Assembly (NCBI GenBank): GCA_964649415.1
Contig: CAZYSK010000048.1
Span: 1-44,420, forward strand
DNA: 44,420 bases
Direction of reading: 5' to 3'
Source of the DNA: CAZYSK01 sp964649415
Lineage (GTDB): Bacteria; Chloroflexota; Anaerolineae; B4-G1
Shown piece after piece: positions 18,410-25,562 of this stretch (positions are counted from its first letter, which is position 1; each line of letters starts with the position of its first letter). Position numbers and translations under genes: made by a program. The notes under the pieces were generated by a model. It did no database searches. It saw only the letters and a program-made list of their open reading frames with translations, and was not told the DNA's origin.

Positions 18410-18583
18410 ATATCTCTCTGCGTGTCTCTGTGTCTCCTCTGTGTGACTCAGTGTAAACACCTCACGCTCGACGTCTGACGCTTGACACTCGACTCTCAAC
18501 TTCTTCTCTGTGTATCTCTGCGTCTCCTCTGTGTAACTCTGTGTAAACGCCTAACGCTTGACGTTTGACGTTTGACGTTTGAC
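18410..18583. repeat. CTCTGTGT repeat array, right flank, with TTTGACG tandem repeat
   Basis: Two blocks of CTCTGTGTATCTCTGCGTCTC-type sequence, the inverse of the left array at 17860-17980, separated and followed by GCTTGACGTTTGACGTTTGACG units (18455-18490 and 18550-18585). The outermost block matches the outermost left block closely over more than 40 bases when reversed. Confidence 0.88.
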
Positions 18584-18584
18584 G

Positions 18585-18869
18585 CTACAGGATCTCAATC
18601 TCCCAATCCACCACCTGCACCTCCGGGTGGTAGGTCTCAATCCAGCGCACGGCCCGCTCGAGGACCGTGTGGGCGCGGCCGGCGTCGTTGGCGACGGTGA
18701 CGAAAGCCACCTCGGCCGACTGCCACACATCGTTGGATCCCACCTCGGCGGTGGCCAGGTTGAACTCGCGGCGCAGGCGCTTCAGAATCGGCTTGAGGAT
18801 GCTGCGCTTGCCCTTGAGCGAGCCGTTGCCCGGCAGATGCAATTCGACGCTACAGGCACCGATGATCAT
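18585..18869 (-). CDS. DUF503 family protein (YlxP-like)
   Basis: A 94-residue protein beginning MIIGACSVELHLPGNGSLKGKR, followed by SILKPILKRLRREFNLATAEVG and ending VQVVDWEIEIL. These are the signatures of DUF503, a small alpha/beta family often found near ribosome-maturation genes (rbfA) in other bacteria. Molecular role is unknown. Here it stands 12 bases downstream of a LipM-like gene on the same strand and ends beside the repeat array. Length is typical and the call is secure at family level. Confidence 0.93.
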   Translation of the reverse strand: MIIGACSVELHLPGNGSLKGKRSILKPILKRLRREFNLATAEVGSNDVWQSAEVAFVTVANDAGRAHTVLERAVRWIETYHPEVQVVDWEIEIL

Positions 18870-18881
18870 ACCACCACCCCA

Positions 18882-19793
18882 CTAAACCCGTCCATTCCAC
18901 TCCCCCGTCGCATACTTATCCGCCCGCAGCTTCCCTGCCCAGACCCGCTCCGCGTCCGTCAGCGCGCCCGGCTCCAGGTGCAGGTTCAGCGCCCCGGCGA
19001 AGCCCGCCACCACCGCGCCGGCCACTTCGTCCCACGTCACCGGCCGGCCCAGCGCCTCCTCAACCGTGGTGGCGCGGGCACGCACGCGAACGGGATCGGG
19101 ACGCGCGGCCAACAGCGGGCAGATGCGCGCGACGTCGCCGGTGAGCGGCACCGCGCCATGCTGGAGCACGGTCGACGAGGCACGCATCTGAGCGCTCCCG
19201 ATCAGCTTCCGCCCACCGGCCGTCACCTCGTAATCCGAGGGCACCTCGAAACAGACCGGGCCATCGAGGCGATGGTTCTCCGCCCGTTGATCGGCCGCCA
19301 GGCCCGCCACGCCCAATCCTTCGAGCCCGGCCATCAGCCCGGCGCTAAGCCGCCGGTAGCTCTCGACGATGCCCCCGGCCACGCGCGGCTCCGTCTCCGG
19401 CGCGACCACGCTGTAGGTTAGCTCATCCACATGGAGGATGGACTTTCCGCCCGTGGGCCGGCGCACGAGGTCGAACCCCGCGCCCTCCAGGCGCTCGATG
19501 TCCACGTCGGCCATGGACTGCCCCCGGCCCAGCGACAGGCAGGGCGGCTCCCAAGCATAGAGCCGGAGCGTGGGCGGGACCCGCCCATCGGCGACCGCGC
19601 GCAGGATCGCCTCGTCCATCGCCATGTTGCCCGCCCCATCGGCCGTCCCCGACCGGATCAGCCGCCACGTTGCGCGGGGATACCCCCCAAGAAACCAGGT
19701 TTTTTCCGAAAAAGCTGGTTTCTGAAGACCTGAGTTCCGATGACTTGGTTTCTGATCTGACATCTCCGAAAAACCTGGTTTCTGAAACGGCAC
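18882..19793 (-). CDS. lipoate/octanoate transferase family protein (LipM-like) with repeat-derived N-terminus
   Basis: The body, from about residue 42, is a biotin/lipoate A/B ligase-fold protein: WRLIRSGTADGAGNMAMDEAIL, then RRPTGGKSILHVDELTYSVV, then CFEVPSDYEVTAGGRKLIGSAQ. Cys181, before EVPSDYEV, matches the acyl-thioester cysteine of LipM-type octanoyltransferases, and the Lys of GGRKL is conserved. The enzyme would move octanoyl or lipoyl groups to carrier proteins such as GcvH. The first 37 residues are encoded by palindromic repeats (GAAACCAGG...CCTGGTTTC). No in-frame ATG or GTG lies between the repeats and the conserved TWRLI, so the repeats probably provide the start: GTG 19793 or ATG 19763. 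Neither has a clear ribosome site. Confidence 0.88.
   Translation of the reverse strand: MPFQKPGFSEMSDQKPSHRNSGLQKPAFSEKTWFLGGYPRATWRLIRSGTADGAGNMAMDEAILRAVADGRVPPTLRLYAWEPPCLSLGRGQSMADVDIERLEGAGFDLVRRPTGGKSILHVDELTYSVVAPETEPRVAGGIVESYRRLSAGLMAGLEGLGVAGLAADQRAENHRLDGPVCFEVPSDYEVTAGGRKLIGSAQMRASSTVLQHGAVPLTGDVARICPLLAARPDPVRVRARATTVEEALGRPVTWDEVAGAVVAGFAGALNLHLEPGALTDAERVWAGKLRADKYATGEWNGRV
19691..19790. repeat. GAAACCAGG/CCTGGTTTC palindromes at the lipM-like 5' end
   Basis: One near-perfect hairpin at 19691-19722 and further half copies to 19790. The same hairpin in perfect form lies at 29039-29070, and a half copy lies at 22960-22971 upstream of the ATP sulfurylase gene. Confidence 0.88.
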
Positions 19794-19836
19794 GTCACTG
19801 CGTTGTGTGCCTTACTACGAACGCACAACACGAGAT

Positions 19837-19864
19837 TTGCCACACAGGTGTGGCATTGTATAAT
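19837..19864 (+). promoter_or_regulatory. promoter with operator palindrome for GNAT-pdxA
   Basis: TTGCCA (19837-19842), a 16-base spacer and TATAAT (19859-19864). Between and overlapping the -35 box is a perfect inverted repeat, TGCCACACAGGTGTGGCA (19838-19855; 8-base arms, 2-base centre). A protein bound there would occlude RNA polymerase, so it is probably an operator. The regulator is not identifiable here. Confidence 0.8.
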
Positions 19865-19893
19865 TGTAGCATCATCCTGCGTAAGGAGCAAAG

Positions 19894-20487
19894 ATGCCAA
19901 CGTGTGCCTATTGTGATGCCAATGCGTTCTTCCGCGATCGGGAAAGCGGCACGTACCTGTGTCCCGTCCACGCCTGGCTGGAGGTGACCGGACCGCGCCG
20001 GGACGCCCCCCGGCCGCCGCTCACCATCCGGCCCACGACGCCCGCCGACAAGGCGCGCATCGCCGAACTGGCCGACTACTTCTGGGGCGAGGTCGAGGTG
20101 GATTGCTTCGACCACATCTACCAGGTGGATGAACTGCCCGCCTACGCCGCCTGCGACGGGGACGAGATCATAGGCCTGGCCAGCTACGCCCGCGAGGGTG
20201 ACGCGCTCAACCTGGTGATGCTCAATGTCCTGCCCCGCTGGCAGGGCCGCGGCGCGGCCAGTAGCCTGATTGAGGCAGTGGTTCAGGAAGCGCGATCCGC
20301 AGGCGCGCAACGCGTCATCGTCGCGACGACCAACGACGACCTGCTGGCGCTGGGGCTCTACCAGCGGCTGGGATTCATCATCACCGGCGTGCTGGTGGGC
20401 AAGCTGGTCGAGCACCACGGCGGGGTCGAGTTGGGATTCGACGGCATCCCCGTGCGCGACGAGATCCAACTGGCACTGCGCCTGTGA
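19894..20487 (+). CDS. GNAT acetyltransferase with N-terminal zinc knuckle
   Basis: A 197-residue protein starting at ATG 19894 with AAGGAG five bases upstream. Residues 1-30 carry CAYC (4-7) and CPVH (23-26), spaced as a small zinc-binding knuckle. Residues 42-197 form a GNAT domain: LTIRPTTPADKARIAELADYF, then the acetyl-CoA motif VLPRWQGRGAASSLIEAVV, then GLYRQLGF-like text (LALGLYQRLGFIITG). GNAT enzymes acetylate amines on small molecules or proteins; the substrate is not evident. The stop codon overlaps the GTG start of pdxA, so the two are coupled, and both follow the operator-bearing promoter at 19837-19864. Confidence 0.88.
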   Translation: MPTCAYCDANAFFRDRESGTYLCPVHAWLEVTGPRRDAPRPPLTIRPTTPADKARIAELADYFWGEVEVDCFDHIYQVDELPAYAACDGDEIIGLASYAREGDALNLVMLNVLPRWQGRGAASSLIEAVVQEARSAGAQRVIVATTNDDLLALGLYQRLGFIITGVLVGKLVEHHGGVELGFDGIPVRDEIQLALRL

Positions 20488-21494
20488 GCGAGCACCCTAT
20501 CGTCGCGATCACGCTGGGCGACCCGGCCGGCGTGGGCCCGGAGGTCACCGCCCGGGCACTGGCGCAGGACGCGGTCCGGGACTGCTGCCGGCCGCTCGTC
20601 GTGGGCGACGCGGGCGTGCTGGCGCAGGCCATGGCGCTGGTGGGCGCCCCGCTGGCCGCTCACGCCGTCGCCGCGGTGGCCGAGGCGCGCTTCGATCCCG
20701 CCGCGCCCGACGTGTTGGATCTGCACAACGTGGACTTCCCGGCGCTGCAGATAGGCCGGGTCTCGGCGGCCGCCGGACGGGCCGCGGTGGACTACGTGGA
20801 GCGGGCGGTCGAGTTGGCCCAGGGCAGGCAGGTGGACGCCATCGCGACCGGCCCGATCAACAAGGCCGCGTTGCGCGCCGCCGGCGTCCCCTACATCGGG
20901 CACACAGAGCTGCTAGCCGCCCTCACCGGCGAAGCCCGGGTGACGACGATGCTGGCGACCCCGGGGCTGCGCGTGGTTCACGTTACACGCCACGTGCCGC
21001 TGCGCGAGGTAGCGGCACACATCACGCACGAGCGAGTGCTGGAGACGATCCGCCTGACCGACGCCGGGCTGCGGGGCATGGGCATCCCGCGCCCACGGCT
21101 GGCCGTGGCGGCGCTCAACCCCCACGGCGGCGACGAGGGACTGATCGGGCGGGAGGAGCTCGACATCATCGGGCCGGCGATCCAGGACGCCCAGGCAGAG
21201 GGCATCCAGGCCCACGGCCCCATCCCGGCCGACTCCGTGTTCTTCCGTGCCATCCGGGGCGAGTTCGACGCGGTGGTGGCCATGTACCACGACCAGGGTC
21301 ACATCCCGATCAAGACCCACGGCTTCGAGCGCAGCGTGACGGTGACCCTGGGCCTGCCCATCGTGCGCACGTCAGTGGATCACGGGACAGCCTTCGACAT
21401 CGCCTGGCAGGGAACCGCCAGCGAGGACAGCATGGTCGAGGCGATCCGCCTGGCGGCCCAGATGGCGCAGACACGGGCCGTCCCCAGTTCGTAG
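20484..21494 (+). CDS. pdxA: 4-hydroxythreonine-4-phosphate dehydrogenase (PdxA family)
   Basis: A 336-residue NAD-dependent enzyme of the PdxA family, which oxidises 4-phosphohydroxy-threonine in vitamin B6 synthesis; some relatives (PdxA2) work in sugar-acid catabolism. The GTG start at 20484 overlaps the GNAT stop. The N-terminus is HPIVAITLGDPAGVGPEV; metal-binding histidines appear in GHTELLA, VTRHVPL and MYHDQGHIPIKTHGF, and DHGTAFDIAWQGTASEDSM closes the active site. The last codons (PSS and the TAG stop) already belong to the downstream repeat array, which therefore supplies the end of the gene. No other pdx gene is nearby. Confidence 0.95.
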   Translation: MSEHPIVAITLGDPAGVGPEVTARALAQDAVRDCCRPLVVGDAGVLAQAMALVGAPLAAHAVAAVAEARFDPAAPDVLDLHNVDFPALQIGRVSAAAGRAAVDYVERAVELAQGRQVDAIATGPINKAALRAAGVPYIGHTELLAALTGEARVTTMLATPGLRVVHVTRHVPLREVAAHITHERVLETIRLTDAGLRGMGIPRPRLAVAALNPHGGDEGLIGREELDIIGPAIQDAQAEGIQAHGPIPADSVFFRAIRGEFDAVVAMYHDQGHIPIKTHGFERSVTVTLGLPIVRTSVDHGTAFDIAWQGTASEDSMVEAIRLAAQMAQTRAVPSS

Positions 21495-21868
21495 TGAGGC
21501 ACGCAGGTCCGCCGGAGTGCCGTCGGGACCCAGTTCGTAGTGAGGCACGTAGGTCCGCCGGAGTGCCGTCCCCGGTTCGTAGTCAGGCACGCAGGTCCGC
21601 CGGAGTGCCGTCGGGACCCAGTTCGTAGTCAGGCACGTAGGTCCGCCGGAGTGCCGTTCCCAGTTCGTAGTCAGGCACGCAGGCCCGCCGGAGTGCCGTC
21701 CCCAGTTCGTAGTCAGGCACGCAGGCCCGCCGGAGTGCCGTCCCCGTTCGTAGTCAGGCACGTAGGTCCGCCGGAGTGCCGTTCCCAGTTCGTAGTGAGG
21801 CACGTAGGTCCGCCGGAGTGCCGTCCCCGTTCGTAGTCAGGCACGTAGGTCCGCCGGAGTGCCGTCGG
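21484..21868. repeat. nine-copy direct repeat array
   Basis: Nine copies of a roughly 37-base unit (starts GTTCGTAGTCAGGCACG, then TAGGTCCGCCGGAGTGCCGT), separated by only 4-9 bases (CCCCA, CGGGACCCA and similar). Copies differ by a few substitutions, such as GTGAGG/GTCAGG and CGTAGG/CGCAGG. The array begins inside the last codons of pdxA and stops just before the tRNA promoter. Gaps are too short to be CRISPR spacers. Confidence 0.95.
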
Positions 21869-21875
21869 TGCACAC

Positions 21876-21904
21876 TTGCGTCCTGGGGCCTTGTGTGGTA
21901 TAAA
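21876..21904 (+). promoter_or_regulatory. promoter of tRNA-Arg
   Basis: TTGCGT (21876-21881), 17-base spacer, TATAAA (21899-21904), placing the transcription start a few bases before the tRNA. Confidence 0.7.
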
Positions 21905-21913
21905 GTGAGGTAT

Positions 21914-21986
21914 GCCCCCGTAGCTCAGCTGGATAGAGCACCGGCCTCCGAAGCCGGTTGCCCGCGTTCAAGTCGCGGCGGGGGTA
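21914..21986 (+). tRNA. tRNA-Arg (anticodon CCG)
   Basis: Cloverleaf by eye: acceptor GCCCCCG with CGGGGGT (a G-U closing pair), D arm GCTC/GAGC, anticodon stem CCGGC/GCCGG with loop CTCCGAA giving anticodon CCG (codon CGG), and T arm CCGCG/CGCGG with loop TTCAAGT. The discriminator base is A. CCA is not encoded. A T-rich stretch (TTCTTTTT, 21988-21995) follows and may terminate transcription. Confidence 0.95.
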
Positions 21987-22059
21987 CTTCTTTTTCCGAC
22001 AGGACCAAGGGCCATTAGCACCAGCCAGTCACGTATGGCGACGCCGGCCTCGTCTCCCG

Positions 22060-22740
22060 TCAAGTCAAGCGCGCCCTGAAATACAGTAGCGCCCCATTCT
22101 CGCCGGGCAGGCTCTCGAATTCGAAGCCGTGATCCTGGCACATATCCCTCAGCTCCGACTCCGAATACAGCTTGCCCCGGATCGTGCTCCGAAGCGCGTT
22201 TCTCTCCGGGACCGGGACGCTACACACAAAGACCCCGCCGGGTGACAGAACCCGCCTGGCCTCTCGCACAACCGCCCGCGCGTCGTCGAAGAAGTTCAGC
22301 GACAGGATGCACAGGCACGCGTCGAAGACGCCGTCGTCGAAGGGCAGGTCGTCCGCGCTCACCGCGTAGAACTCGGCATCCTCGAAGCCAGCCGATCCGA
22401 AGCGCTTCATCGCCTTGCCCAGGAGTCCAGGGCTGACGTCTGTGCCGGTAAACAGGTTGTCGTTGCTGAGGAAATGGACCGCGCTACCGCTGCCCGTCCC
22501 CAACTCGAGGACCCGCTTTCCGTGGACGTCTGCTAGCACCTGGCCGAGGATCTCGGCGTGCTTGTGTATGTCCGCCCCGAGCATCCTGGGGAAGACGGAA
22601 CGGCGCATGCTAAAATCGTACAGGAATGAAAAGCAGTCCCCAAGCCAGGGCCTGGCTTGCTTCACGCCGCCTCCGTCCTCAACGACGTAATGCAATCCTT
22701 GCCTGGTGACAACGTCGATGCCCGGCTTGAGCTTAGCCAT
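22060..22740 (-). CDS. class I SAM-dependent methyltransferase
   Basis: A 226-residue protein. The SAM-binding motif I reads VLELGTGSGSAVHFL, followed by the acidic GTDVSPGLLGKA, and by SADDLPFDDGVFDACLCILSLNFFDD and RRVLSPGGVF, the usual order of the UbiE/Methyltransf_11 family. The N-terminal 70 residues (with a probable substrate cap) are not recognised. Substrate is unknown. It stands alone between the tRNA and the divergent ATP sulfurylase gene, so genomic context does not help much. The start ATG at 22740 begins MAKLKPGIDVV. Confidence 0.9.
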   Translation of the reverse strand: MAKLKPGIDVVTRQGLHYVVEDGGGVKQARPWLGDCFSFLYDFSMRRSVFPRMLGADIHKHAEILGQVLADVHGKRVLELGTGSGSAVHFLSNDNLFTGTDVSPGLLGKAMKRFGSAGFEDAEFYAVSADDLPFDDGVFDACLCILSLNFFDDARAVVREARRVLSPGGVFVCSVPVPERNALRSTIRGKLYSESELRDMCQDHGFEFESLPGENGALLYFRARLT

Positions 22741-22911
22741 GCGCTACGGCCCTCCCGCGATTGGGTAGATAGGTGGTCAAGAAAAAACCCTCCCTTGATG
22801 GTTGATACACGTCTTCGAGCGCGAATTCACGCGTGCAGCTTCGTCCGATCTCTGTCACTACCTGCCTCCAAGAGGGGCATTATACACGATCCTGGCCGAT
22901 TTGCAGCGCCC

Positions 22912-22939
22912 TTGCACTATCAGGCGCGCGATGTACAAT
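22912..22939 (+). promoter_or_regulatory. promoter of the sulfate-activation cluster
   Basis: TTGCAC (22912-22917), 16-base spacer, TACAAT (22934-22939), about 50 bases upstream of the ATP sulfurylase ATG. A CCTGGTTTC half-repeat lies in the leader at 22960-22971. Confidence 0.65.
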
Positions 22940-22991
22940 AGGTCCCCGGACATCAACCTGGTTTCTGACATGCAGAGAGGCTGACACGGAT

Positions 22992-24164
22992 ATGCACAGA
23001 CTTGTCCCACCACACGGAGGAGAACTGAAGCCGCTGCTGTTGCAGGACGCCGAACTGGAGAAGGCCCAGCGCCGGGCACAACAGCTACCCAAGGTGCATC
23101 TGAACTCCAAAGAGGTCTCCGACCTGATCATGCTGGCTATGGGGGCCTTCAGCCCGCTGGACGGGTTCATGGCGCAGGCGGATTACTTGGGCGTAGTCCG
23201 CGACATGGCGCTGAAGGACGGCACCCTGTGGCCGATACCGGTCACACTGTCCGCCACAGGCGAGCAAGCACAAACGCTGGTGGAAGGGCAGGACGTCGCC
23301 CTGTGCGACGGCCAGACCGGCGACGTGCTGGGCACCATGACCCTCCGCGAGAAGTACGGATATGACCGGCGGCCGGAGGCGGTACACGTGTTTCGGACGG
23401 ACGACGAGGCACATCCTGGCGTGAAGCGCGTGCACGCCCAGGGGGACGTCTACCTGGGCGGTCCCGTGCGGGCGTTCAGCGAGGGGACCTATCCCCAGCG
23501 GTTTCCCGAGTTCGCCAGGCCCGCCGAGACCCGGCAGATATTCGCCGCGCGCGGCTGGTCCACGGTCGCGGCGTTTCAGACGCGGAATCCTATGCACCGA
23601 TCCCACGAGTATCTCACCAAGATCGCCATGGAGGTCTGCGACGGGGTGTTCATCCACCCCATCGTCGGGGCCCTGAAGCCCGGCGACGTCCCGGCCGACG
23701 TCCGCATGGCGTGCTATCACGCATTGCTCGACACGTACTATCCCCGAGACCGGGTGGTCATGAAGGTGTATCCGATGGAGATGCGCTACGCGGGACCGAG
23801 GGAGGCCGTGCTGCACGCCATCATCCGCCAGAACTTCGGCTGCAGCCACATCATCATCGGGCGCGACCACGCCGGGGTGGGTAAGTACTACGGCCCCTTC
23901 GACGCCCAGCACATCTTCGACGAGCTACCTCCAGGAGCGCTGGCCATCAAGCCGCTGAAACTAGACTGGACCTTTTGGTGTTATAGGTGTGGGGGGATGG
24001 CTTCGATGCGGACCTGTCCCCATGCCAGGGAGGATCGCTGCCTGATAAGCGGAACCGAGCTAAGGCGCATGCTCGCGGCGGGCGAGCCGGTGCCGCCCGA
24101 GTTCAGCCGGCCCGAGGTACTGGATATACTCACCACCTACTACAGCAACTCGCCGACTTGCTGA
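22992..24164 (+). CDS. sat: sulfate adenylyltransferase (ATP sulfurylase)
   Basis: A 390-residue homomeric ATP sulfurylase that makes adenylyl sulfate (APS) from ATP and sulfate. The ATG at 22992 follows AGAGAGG; a longer frame upstream crosses the promoter. Active-site loops are QTRNP (196-200), MHRSHE (201-206) and GRDHAGVG (290-297). A zinc site, Cys330, Cys333, Cys342 and His344 (CYRCGGMASMRTCPH), is characteristic of the zinc-containing Sat lineage. No APS kinase domain is attached. The final residues NSPTC and the stop lie in a simple-repeat stretch. The next two genes on the strand form a cluster with it. Confidence 0.97.
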   Translation: MHRLVPPHGGELKPLLLQDAELEKAQRRAQQLPKVHLNSKEVSDLIMLAMGAFSPLDGFMAQADYLGVVRDMALKDGTLWPIPVTLSATGEQAQTLVEGQDVALCDGQTGDVLGTMTLREKYGYDRRPEAVHVFRTDDEAHPGVKRVHAQGDVYLGGPVRAFSEGTYPQRFPEFARPAETRQIFAARGWSTVAAFQTRNPMHRSHEYLTKIAMEVCDGVFIHPIVGALKPGDVPADVRMACYHALLDTYYPRDRVVMKVYPMEMRYAGPREAVLHAIIRQNFGCSHIIIGRDHAGVGKYYGPFDAQHIFDELPPGALAIKPLKLDWTFWCYRCGGMASMRTCPHAREDRCLISGTELRRMLAAGEPVPPEFSRPEVLDILTTYYSNSPTC

Positions 24165-24192
24165 TTGGCTGACTTGCCAGGAGAAAACTCAA

Positions 24193-25401
24193 GTGAAAAA
24201 TGTCGTGCTGTTGACCATAGACACGCTCAGGCAGGACATCCTGGGATGCTACGGCAATCCAGACGGCCTGACGCCGTTCATGGACGCGCTGGCGGAGAAG
24301 TCCGTCCGCTTCACCAGGACTCAGGCCATCGCCCCCTATACCCAGGCGTCCTTTCCAGGGATCCTGACCTCGTCCTACTTCTTCGACTACCCGCGATCCA
24401 AGCGGCTCTCGCCCCGGCGAACGCTGGTATCCGAGGTTCTGCAGAAAGCCGGTGTGCTCACCGCGGCGTTTCACTCCAATCCCTACCTGTGTGACTACTT
24501 CGGGTGGAACAGGGGCTGGGATCACTTCTACGATTCCATGGACGACGAGGTCACCCCGGCCAGTCCCTACACAAAGGGGAACGTGATCAATCGGAAGGTG
24601 GACCGGTGGCTTTCGGCCAACGTCCACGGCCAGGATAGCGCCCCTTTCTTCATCTGGGTCCACTACATGGACGTGCACGAACCTTACGTCCCCGACAGAG
24701 CCTACATCGACGCGGTGGATCCGTCCATCCGTCTCTCCGAGGACGAGATGCTCGCCCTCTTCAAGGAGGTCATTCTCCCACGGGACGTCTCCGATCCAGA
24801 CACCGTGCGCCTGCTGTACAAGCTCTACTGCGCTCACGTGCGCGAGGTGGACGGCTACGCCGGGGAACTGTTCGGCGTCTTGGACAGGCACGGCGTGCGA
24901 GAAGACACCGTGCTGATGGTCACGGCGGACCACGGAGACGAGTTCGCGGATCACGGCGGGCTGTCGCACGATGGGAAGATGTACGCGGAACTCGTCAGTA
25001 CCCCGCTGCTGGTGTACGACGGCGGCTCCGAGGCCGGACAGGTCTGCGACACGCTGGTGAGCGGGCTAGATATCTCCCCCACGCTCGTGCACTTCTTCGG
25101 ATTGGCGCCGGTGCAGGATTTCCAGGGACATTCCCTGTTTCCGCTGGACGCATACCCGGAGGGCGGATGCTACGGCGAGGCCATCGGTAAGCTGACGCAC
25201 CGGATACAGCCCACAGACAAGCCGGCCTACTTCTACCGCGAGGGAGACGTCAAGATCATGTACCGCGAGGAAGGCGAGCGCTGGGAGATGTACGACCTGC
25301 ACGCCGACCCTGGAGAACAGACCAACATCGTGGACACCTCGCCGCTGGCGGAGGAGATGAAGGGGAAACTGAGACCCCGGATCGGCCGGGAGCCAAGATA
25401 G
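24193..25401 (+). CDS. alkaline-phosphatase/sulfatase superfamily hydrolase without formylglycine motif
   Basis: A 402-residue enzyme starting at GTG 24193 with AGGAG upstream. The metal-binding start MKNVVLLTIDTLRQD (Asp10), the loop HYMDVHEPYVP and the C-terminal VTADHGDEFADHGG are those of the sulfatase/alkaline-phosphatase fold. The nucleophile position reads IAPYTQASFPGIL, with Thr50 where true sulfatases have the Cys (or Ser) of C-x-P-x-R that becomes formylglycine. A phosphodiesterase, phosphotransferase or phosphonate hydrolase activity is therefore as likely as sulfate ester cleavage. There is no signal peptide, so it is cytoplasmic. It follows sat by 28 bases. Confidence 0.9.
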   Translation: MKNVVLLTIDTLRQDILGCYGNPDGLTPFMDALAEKSVRFTRTQAIAPYTQASFPGILTSSYFFDYPRSKRLSPRRTLVSEVLQKAGVLTAAFHSNPYLCDYFGWNRGWDHFYDSMDDEVTPASPYTKGNVINRKVDRWLSANVHGQDSAPFFIWVHYMDVHEPYVPDRAYIDAVDPSIRLSEDEMLALFKEVILPRDVSDPDTVRLLYKLYCAHVREVDGYAGELFGVLDRHGVREDTVLMVTADHGDEFADHGGLSHDGKMYAELVSTPLLVYDGGSEAGQVCDTLVSGLDISPTLVHFFGLAPVQDFQGHSLFPLDAYPEGGCYGEAIGKLTHRIQPTDKPAYFYREGDVKIMYREEGERWEMYDLHADPGEQTNIVDTSPLAEEMKGKLRPRIGREPR

Positions 25402-25432
25402 CGACGCATACGGAGGGCCACTACTTGGCCAA

Positions 25433-25523
25433 TCATTACACAGAGCTTCACAGAGCGATCCACAGAGTCTCACAGAGAGAAGAGAGGAAGAGGCAAGGGT
25501 CTGCCTCTGTGAGTCTCTGTATC
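25433..25523. repeat. head-to-head ACACAGAG hairpin without a gene inside
   Basis: TTACACAGAGCTTCACAGAG and ACAGAGTCTCACAGAG (25462-25477) face CTCTGTGAGTCTCTGT (25505-25520), complementary with one mismatch, over a 27-base loop. It is the same family that encloses the GxxExxY gene, but with nothing between the arms. Confidence 0.85.
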
Positions 25524-25562
25524 CCCACGTGATCCCCTAGGTAGCAACCACGGAGGAAACAA

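Noticed and set aside
21484..21868. CRISPR array
   Set aside because: Regular direct repeats are present, but gaps are only 4-9 bases and recur between copies, there are no unique spacers, and no cas genes are nearby.
22833..22991. N-terminal extension of ATP sulfurylase
   Set aside because: It would cross the TTGCAC/TACAAT promoter, while the ATG at 22992 has a ribosome site and a family-typical start.
24193..25401. Classical arylsulfatase
   Set aside because: The C/S-x-P-x-R formylglycine signature is absent; Thr50 sits at the nucleophile position and there is no signal peptide.
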